Shown piece by piece: positions 43,206 to 47,286 of a stretch of DNA of 47,286 nucleotides; the first letter of the stretch is position 1; the number at the start of each line of letters is the position of its first letter. A program made the position numbers and the translations under genes. The stretch spans positions 1 through 47,286 of the forward strand of contig JAAVHZ010000060.1 of the NCBI GenBank assembly GCA_014799465.1, in the 5' to 3' direction. Source of the stretch: Lachnospiraceae bacterium (lineage in GTDB: Bacteria > Bacillota > Clostridia > Lachnospirales > Lachnospiraceae). The notes under the pieces are model-generated. The model searched no databases. It was not told the origin of the DNA and saw only the letters and a program-made list of their open reading frames with translations.

Positions 43206-43472
43206 TTACATAGTCGCTGTCTGGCTGAACTTCTGCTTAACCTGCGAAACCTTATCAGCCTGTGCCTCAGGTGTCGGATAATATCCCATCTCATGCATCT
43301 TATTAAATACATCCACCTGGATTGCATGTTCTTTGGAAAGACAGTCTAATATTGCATTTCTAAGCCCTTCGTGTGCACACTCGTTTGCAAACATATTATA
43401 ATTGCTTGTAGCTGTCTTTTCTGCTGTTAAAGCATCTCCTAATATTTCTTTTTCAGAATAAATTCCCTGCAT
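43206..43472 (-). CDS. CotF-like spore coat protein
   Basis: An 88-residue helical protein resembling CotF: SEKEILGDALTAEKTATSNY, then ECAHEGLRNAILDCLSKEHA and FNKMHEMGYYPTPEAQADKV, the usual ferritin-like two-helix layout with the YYPTPEA end. GGAGG lies before the ATG. It follows another small helical protein by 24 bases, so both belong to one unit and are probably made during sporulation. Confidence 0.82.
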   Translation of the reverse strand: MQGIYSEKEILGDALTAEKTATSNYNMFANECAHEGLRNAILDCLSKEHAIQVDVFNKMHEMGYYPTPEAQADKVSQVKQKFSQTATM

Positions 43473-43496
43473 AATAATCCTCCATTTCTGCTCTTA

Positions 43497-43685
43497 TTAG
43501 CATAACTGCGAATAGATACTGTTAAAATGTTCCTGATGCTTGTTCGATATATCTAACATCTGGGCTTTTACTGCCGGGTCGCTGCTATGCTCTGACAACA
43601 TCTGAAACTTCTTAATTAAAAGTTCCTCTTCGCTAAGGATATCCTGCACGGCTGATAATTCTTTTTCTGATAACTTGCTATTCAT
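43497..43685 (-). CDS. Small helical protein beside CotF
   Basis: 62 residues, all helical: MNSKLSEKELSAVQDILSEE, KKFQMLSEHSSDPAVKAQML and a His-containing second helix (NKHQEHFNSIYSQL). Pattern and position point to a spore-coat helper protein of the ferritin-like type. The ATG at 43685 is set by GGAGGT 7 bases upstream; longer starts add a non-homologous head. Confidence 0.72.
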   Translation of the reverse strand: MNSKLSEKELSAVQDILSEEELLIKKFQMLSEHSSDPAVKAQMLDISNKHQEHFNSIYSQLC

Positions 43686-43759
43686 GCTCCATACCTCCAA
43701 TTGAAAATATACTTTACAATAGGAAGTATGTCTCATTTCTAACATAATTATGCAGATGA

Positions 43760-44260
43760 TTAACGATTATCTACTTTTTCAGGATAAAGGTCATGATTCG
43801 CCAGTCTGTTCCATGCCACTTCTTCCCACTTAGTTCCCGGTTTCCCATAATTACAATAAGGGTCAATAGAAATTCCTCCACGTGGTGTAAACTTCCCCCA
43901 TACCTCTATATACTTTGGCTCCATTAATTTTATCAAATCTTTCATAATAATATTTACACAATCTTCGTGAAAATCGCCATGATTCCTAAAGCTGAATAAA
44001 TACAATTTTAATGATTTGCTCTCTACCATACGCTCTTCCGGTACATATGATATGATAATTGAAGCAAAATCCGGCTGGCCGGTTATGGGACAAAGGCTTG
44101 TAAATTCCGGACAATTAAATTTAACAAAATAATCATTATCAGGATGTTTATTTATAAATGTCTCTAATACCTGTGGTGCATAATCATCAGGATACTCCGT
44201 TCCCTGATTCCCAAGCAGAGTAATTCCCTGCTTTTCCATCTCATTTCTTCCTTCCATCAT
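43760..44260 (-). CDS. queF: NADPH-dependent preQ0 reductase (QueF)
   Basis: A 166-residue short-form QueF, which reduces 7-cyano-7-deazaguanine to preQ1, the last step before tRNA insertion. The catalytic Cys (about residue 57) is in [34 protein letters not shown] holds the substrate-binding Glu and NADPH motif, with HEDC after it. GGAGG is 6 bases before the ATG. Last gene of the queD-queE-folE-queC-queF run, 11 bases after queC. Confidence 0.95.
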   Translation of the reverse strand: MMEGRNEMEKQGITLLGNQGTEYPDDYAPQVLETFINKHPDNDYFVKFNCPEFTSLCPITGQPDFASIIISYVPEERMVESKSLKLYLFSFRNHGDFHEDCVNIIMKDLIKLMEPKYIEVWGKFTPRGGISIDPYCNYGKPGTKWEEVAWNRLANHDLYPEKVDNR

Positions 44261-44271
44261 ACGTTTCCTCC

Positions 44272-44949
44272 TTAAAGTGCAGGGTCATTTAATCCATTCA
44301 ACTCAAATGCCTTAGCTCTATCTATGCATGTGCCACATTTTCCGCACGGTTTGTCACCGCCTTCATAACAGCTCCACGTCAATTCATATGGTACTTTAAG
44401 CTCTAATCCCCTCTTTACTATTTCCGACTTTGTGCATGATACAAAAGGGGCTTCTATCGTAAGCTGATTACCGCTGCCAATATATACCGCGTCACTCATT
44501 GCCCTGTTAAATGCATCACTGCAGTCCGGATATGCATTTCCGGCAGCATCATCACTATGAGCACCATAATATATAACCGAACAATTTTTAGATATTGCTA
44601 TACTTGCAGCAGATGATAAGAATAACCCATTCCTAAATGGAACATAAGTCGATACAGGCTTACCATCAGTCTTTTTTAACTGCTGTGCATAACTTTCCTG
44701 CGGAACATCACTTTTTGAATGACTTAAAAGCGAACAATCACTATATTCAAATATCTTAGCAAGGTCAAGATATATATGTTCTACCTCATAATATTTTGCT
44801 ATATTATCTGCTGCTTCTATTTCCTTTGTATGTTTCTGCCCATATGATATGGATAATGCCGTCACATTTTCTTTTCCATATTTTTCTATTGCCATTCCAA
44901 GACAAGTGGTACTGTCCACCCCTCCGCTGAATAACACTAATGCTCTCAT
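44272..44949 (-). CDS. queC: 7-cyano-7-deazaguanine synthase (QueC)
   Basis: A 225-residue PP-loop ATPase making preQ0 from 7-carboxy-7-deazaguanine and ammonia. The loop is [10 protein letters not shown] at the N-terminus; the C-terminal zinc site is [21 protein letters not shown] lies 9 bases before the ATG. It follows folE by 17 bases. Confidence 0.96.
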   Translation of the reverse strand: MRALVLFSGGVDSTTCLGMAIEKYGKENVTALSISYGQKHTKEIEAADNIAKYYEVEHIYLDLAKIFEYSDCSLLSHSKSDVPQESYAQQLKKTDGKPVSTYVPFRNGLFLSSAASIAISKNCSVIYYGAHSDDAAGNAYPDCSDAFNRAMSDAVYIGSGNQLTIEAPFVSCTKSEIVKRGLELKVPYELTWSCYEGGDKPCGKCGTCIDRAKAFELNGLNDPAL

Positions 44950-44966
44950 CTGTTACTACCTCCTGA

Positions 44967-45542
44967 TTACATAATCCTCATCTGTAATGCTGTATCATCC
45001 TGAAACCTTCCACGAAGTGTAGATGTATATGTCATGGCACCCGACTTTTTAATGCCTCTTGCAGTCATACAACTGTGACAACCCTTTATCAGTACCGCCA
45101 CATCCTTTGAATCTGTTATTATTTCCATAATTTCTGCTATATCAGTACCTATCCTCTCCTGAAGCTGAAGTCTTTTAGATACCATATCTGCTATTCTTGC
45201 TATCTTACTGAGTCCTATTACCTTTCCATTCGGGATATATGCCACAGTCACTTTCATATCATACATAAGTGCCATGTGGTGCTCACAATAACTGAATATA
45301 TCAATATCTTTTACTACCACCAGCTCTTTAGAATCCGATTCAAAATCCATTTCATCCGTAAATGTCTTATCAAACATTTCAGCAATCTCTTTATTGGTAT
45401 AGTTCATACCTTCAAACACTTCCTGATACATCTTTGCCACCCTGTCAGGAGTATCTTTAAGTCCCTCCCTGTCAGGGTCTGCACCCAGTGCCTCAATTAT
45501 TCCTCTTACATGCTTCCTTATTGCCTCTGAATCTATTGCCAT
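44967..45542 (-). CDS. folE: GTP cyclohydrolase I
   Basis: A 191-residue FolE, converting GTP to dihydroneopterin triphosphate, the substrate for QueD (and for folate). Zinc ligands are in YCEHHMALM and [30 protein letters not shown] is strongly conserved. The ATG at 45542 is chosen for GGAGG 5 bases upstream and because [19 protein letters not shown] is where family homology starts. Its place inside the que run shows it serves queuosine synthesis. Confidence 0.95.
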   Translation of the reverse strand: MAIDSEAIRKHVRGIIEALGADPDREGLKDTPDRVAKMYQEVFEGMNYTNKEIAEMFDKTFTDEMDFESDSKELVVVKDIDIFSYCEHHMALMYDMKVTVAYIPNGKVIGLSKIARIADMVSKRLQLQERIGTDIAEIMEIITDSKDVAVLIKGCHSCMTARGIKKSGAMTYTSTLRGRFQDDTALQMRIM

Positions 45543-45566
45543 TTCTTCCTCCATCTTCTTATAATG

Positions 45567-46229
45567 TCACACTCCGCGTTTATCGGGTGACCATATTATC
45601 TTATGAATCTGTAACTGCATATTCACTCCATTAAGCCTGTATGCCTTCATATATTCCACCATTTTCTCCGGCTCAATCCTTCCAAATACAGGCGAAAGAT
45701 ACACATTACATTTATCCACAAGATTATATTTATCTATTATTTCTCTGAATTTTTCCAAATCTTTCATATCACCTGCAACAAACTTTATCGTGTCATTGTG
45801 CGAAACATAATTAAAGTTCTCTGTATCCATATATTTTTCCATTCCGCTGCCTGGCAGTTTATAATCAAGTGTAAATGAAGGCAAAGGAACTATATTCTTA
45901 TATTCCTTTATTGGCACACTTCCATTTGTTTCTATCTCTACATATAAACCTTTATCTGTAAGCATCTGTATCAGATTGTGTATTCCCGGCTGCCTGAGTG
46001 GTTCTCCTCCGGTAAGTGTCACATTTTTAATTCCGCTTTCCATAATATATTCGACTATCTGCATCTCATCCATCAGTGAATACTTTGTATCTTCCTCATT
46101 TACCCATGCTGTATCACAAAACGAACAATTAAGATTACATCCGCAGAATCTTATAAATACTGCAAGCTGTCCCGAACGAGTCCCCTCACCGTTTATACTG
46201 ACAAACTTCTCAGCCACTTTGTATTCCAT
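45567..46229 (-). CDS. queE: 7-carboxy-7-deazaguanine synthase (QueE)
   Basis: A 220-residue radical SAM enzyme that contracts the pterin ring to 7-carboxy-7-deazaguanine. The iron-sulfur ligands lie in FCGCNLNCSFCDTAW, and NVTLTGGEPLRQPGI is the SAM motif; the N-terminal FVSINGEGTRSGQ is typical of QueE. The ATG shares one base with the stop of a 36-codon ORF before it (TAATG), with GGAG 8 bases upstream inside that ORF. folE follows 12 bases after its stop. Confidence 0.95.
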   Translation of the reverse strand: MEYKVAEKFVSINGEGTRSGQLAVFIRFCGCNLNCSFCDTAWVNEEDTKYSLMDEMQIVEYIMESGIKNVTLTGGEPLRQPGIHNLIQMLTDKGLYVEIETNGSVPIKEYKNIVPLPSFTLDYKLPGSGMEKYMDTENFNYVSHNDTIKFVAGDMKDLEKFREIIDKYNLVDKCNVYLSPVFGRIEPEKMVEYMKAYRLNGVNMQLQIHKIIWSPDKRGV

Positions 46230-46339
46230 TACAATTCTCCTATTCCTTTCCCATTTTGATATTTATATACAATAAATCCATCTCCCAAACTTCCAATCAT
46301 GTCACCACAGTCACCAGTGCCAATGCGATTCTTCTGCAT
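46229..46339 (-). CDS. Possible 36-aa ORF coupled to queE
   Basis: An ORF of 36 codons between queD and queE: MQKNRIGTGDCGDMIGSLGD and GFIVYKYQNGKGIGEL, TAA overlapping the queE ATG by one base. AAAGGA lies before the ATG but both are in the 3' arm of a strong hairpin (46337-46369). It has no known family. Coding is supported by the exact coupling to queE, the ribosome site, and a fairly protein-like mix of Gly, Asp, Ile; against it are its small size and lack of homology. It could be a regulatory leader peptide. Confidence 0.4.
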   Translation of the reverse strand: MQKNRIGTGDCGDMIGSLGDGFIVYKYQNGKGIGEL

Positions 46340-46369
46340 GAATCCTTTCACAGCGTGAAGGAATTCATG
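46337..46369 (-). promoter_or_regulatory. Hairpin burying the start of the 36-aa ORF
   Basis: On the minus strand CATGAAT and CCTTCAC pair with GTGAA(A)GG and ATTCATG around a GCT loop, with single mismatches. The 3' arm contains AAAGGA and the ATG of the small ORF. No T-run follows, so it is not a normal terminator. Confidence 0.5.
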
Positions 46370-46380
46370 CTGGTATACTT

Positions 46381-46421
46381 AGAAAATCTAAGGCGGTGTC
46401 TTTTACCGACTTAGATTTTCT
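46381..46421. terminator. Hairpin spanning the queD stop codon
   Basis: AGAAAATCTAAG pairs perfectly with CTTAGATTTTCT, extended inward by CGGT with ACCG. The queD stop (46411-46413) is inside one arm. On the plus strand TTTT follows; on the minus strand only AAG, so its effect on queD-queE read-through may be partial. Confidence 0.45.
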
Positions 46422-46842
46422 TTTCACACTTATATGCTGCACAATTATTAGGCGTTTCATATACCGTAGCAAGATATATATTATATCCTCTTTCTGACAT
46501 TTCTTCATAAAAATATCTTGCAAAATTCTCTGCAGTAGGTCTGAAATCTACTTCCCTGACAGCAAACCCCTCATCATTAAGAGCATTCATTGTTGCCTTC
46601 CTCAATGTACCTTTTTCAATTATAAGTGTATGGTCAAAGTGTTCTGCAAGATTTCTTAAATCATCTTTTAATTTCCCAAAATCAACAACCATACCTCTAT
46701 TTTGAATATCTTCACAAAGACTCTCCGAAGATACCTGAATTTCCACCTTCCATCGATGCCCATGAATATTGCTGCACTTCCCCACATATCCTGACAAGAA
46801 ATGAGCTGAATCAAAACAGCTCTCTGTTTTTAATATATACAT
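46411..46842 (-). CDS. queD: 6-carboxytetrahydropterin synthase (QueD)
   Basis: A 143-residue enzyme of the PTPS/QueD group, converting dihydroneopterin triphosphate to 6-carboxytetrahydropterin. The zinc His residues are in SAHFL and NIHGHRW, with the catalytic Cys in VGKCSNIHGH; VDFGKLKDDL, EHFDHTLI and RPTAENFARYF complete the pattern. The ATG at 46842 is chosen for AGGAGG four bases upstream and because longer starts add about 47 non-homologous codons that overlap the leader terminator. First gene of the que operon. Confidence 0.93.
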   Translation of the reverse strand: MYILKTESCFDSAHFLSGYVGKCSNIHGHRWKVEIQVSSESLCEDIQNRGMVVDFGKLKDDLRNLAEHFDHTLIIEKGTLRKATMNALNDEGFAVREVDFRPTAENFARYFYEEMSERGYNIYLATVYETPNNCAAYKCEKKI

Positions 46843-46895
46843 ATATCCTCCTGAAATTCTCTGCAAGTCAACTATGGTTTGTCGCTCGCAAGAAT

Positions 46896-46924
46896 AAAAA
46901 AGCAGAACCCAATTCAGTCCTGCT
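46896..46924 (-). terminator. Attenuator terminator in the que leader
   Basis: AGCAGGAC and GTTCTGCT form the stem, followed by TTTTTTA on the minus strand. It lies between the preQ1 aptamer and queD. Its 5' arm contains CAGGACT, the same seven bases as the aptamer's 3' tail (46999-47005). Confidence 0.7.
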
Positions 46925-46997
46925 CCATAATATAACACATTATTTACAAAATCAACTAAAGAAATCTGCAATATAATACACATTTATACTATATGAG

Positions 46998-47045
46998 TAG
47001 TCCTGGTTTTGTTTATAGACAGGATGGTACAAACGAACTGTCTTT
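46998..47045 (-). promoter_or_regulatory. preQ1 class I riboswitch
   Basis: On the minus strand a six-base stem AGACAG (47038-47043) / CTGTCT (47017-47022) encloses a 15-nt loop starting TTCG and containing ACCATC, and is followed by the A-rich tail ATAAACAAAACCAGGAC. This closely follows the class I preQ1 aptamer (stem, loop, A-rich tail that folds back). It starts a few bases after the promoter and lies in front of the complete preQ1 operon. Binding preQ1 should free the terminator at 46896-46924 and shut the operon. Confidence 0.72.
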
Positions 47046-47056
47046 TAGCTATATTG

Positions 47057-47085
47057 AGTATATTCCAAAATAATATTTGTGTCAA
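47057..47085 (-). promoter_or_regulatory. Promoter of the que operon
   Basis: TTGACA (47080-47085), spacer 17, TATACT (47057-47062) on the minus strand. Transcription would start about seven bases before the riboswitch. The rest of 46984-47286 holds the repeat below and no gene. Confidence 0.65.
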
Positions 47086-47193
47086 CGCATTTTCTAAAAC
47101 TTATGTACTCATCCCAAATATTAGCAACTATCCAACTCATGTTCAAACATGCAGCTGCCTCAAAACTAAAATATCTGCCGGCAAATTATTCAT

Positions 47194-47286
47194 GTCGGGC
47201 GTCCGCCCTATAGAGAATAATATATAATAATTTCTTAGTGAGCAAGCTCCCACGAAATTATTATATATTATTCTCTGCATGGCTGA
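47194..47286. repeat. Cruciform and third copy of the dispersed repeat, cut by window end
   Basis: Perfect 23-base arms (47212-47234 and 47254-47276), rich in A and T, enclose a 19-base loop with GAGCAAGCTC. Before them is GTCGGGCGTCCGCCCTATAG, the G/C-rich module seen inverted at 41986-42008. After them GCATGGCTGA matches the other repeat copies until the sequence ends. This looks like a small non-coding mobile element or its edge. Confidence 0.6.

Noticed and set aside
46927-46955. Second que promoter, TTGATT-17-TATTAT
   Set aside because: Starting here would skip the riboswitch and begin inside the terminator stem; the upstream consensus promoter fits better.
47009-47227. Plus-strand open frame near the right end
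   Set aside because: It overlaps the que promoter, the riboswitch and the cruciform, and its translation is not protein-like.

Overview
The window is about 47 kb of AT-rich chromosome from a spore-forming low-GC Clostridia, most likely a Lachnospiraceae. The case rests on spoIIP, gpr, a CotF-type coat protein and GerMN sporulation/germination genes, the AT-biased codon use, AGGAGG-type ribosome sites and the gut-Firmicutes style of the accessory genes. Most genes lie on the minus strand. I see no tRNA, rRNA or CRISPR array. Everything here is read by eye; no alignment or search was run.

Layout. 0.1-5.2 kb is core: gtrA, a FapA/DUF342 protein, spoIIP, gpr and, divergently, rpsT. 5.2-8.3 kb is a small accessory patch: an 82-aa unknown, a short promoter-to-terminator transcript, a small membrane protein, a lipoprotein with a long Thr-Glu repeat, a B-box zinc-finger membrane protein and a divergent XRE regulator. 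8.4-14.8 kb holds a CbxX/SpoVK-like AAA+ ATPase, then an accessory minus-strand block of RhuM, a Fic homologue that has lost its catalytic motif, a Trp-rich domain followed by a frameshifted metallophosphoesterase, and a HAD hydrolase. 14.8-21.9 kb is one compact probable operon: comEA, response regulator, histidine kinase, GerMN lipoprotein, comEC, holA. 22.0-25.4 kb carries a small DMT transporter, an AAA-ATPase/PD-(D/E)XK protein and an orphan membrane-anchored solute-binding protein coupled to argD. 25.4-31.2 kb is arginine biosynthesis: argC-J-B-D on the minus strand, argG divergent.

31.3-35.7 kb runs on the plus strand: an unknown 135-aa protein, a decayed GGDEF gene, an intact PAS-GGDEF-EAL protein, and a TetR regulator with two flavin reductase-like genes behind a promoter buried in a 16-bp-arm inverted repeat. 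35.7-42.5 kb is the most unusual part: a locus of secreted small protein, lipoprotein, ABC ATPase and two membrane subunits, partly duplicated in tandem, with a chimeric gene, a stray gene tail and a permease pseudogene that record recombination between copies. I do not recognise this system.

42.6-47.3 kb has a hypoxanthine-type DNA glycosylase, two spore-coat-like proteins, and a complete preQ1 (queuosine precursor) operon, queD-queE-folE-queC-queF. Its leader contains a good class I preQ1 riboswitch candidate with a terminator, and there is a 36-codon ORF between queD and queE whose start is buried in a hairpin. A dispersed repeat containing GGCTGAACTGTTACAAT appears twice in full and is cut by the right edge of the window, where it sits beside a 23-bp-arm cruciform.
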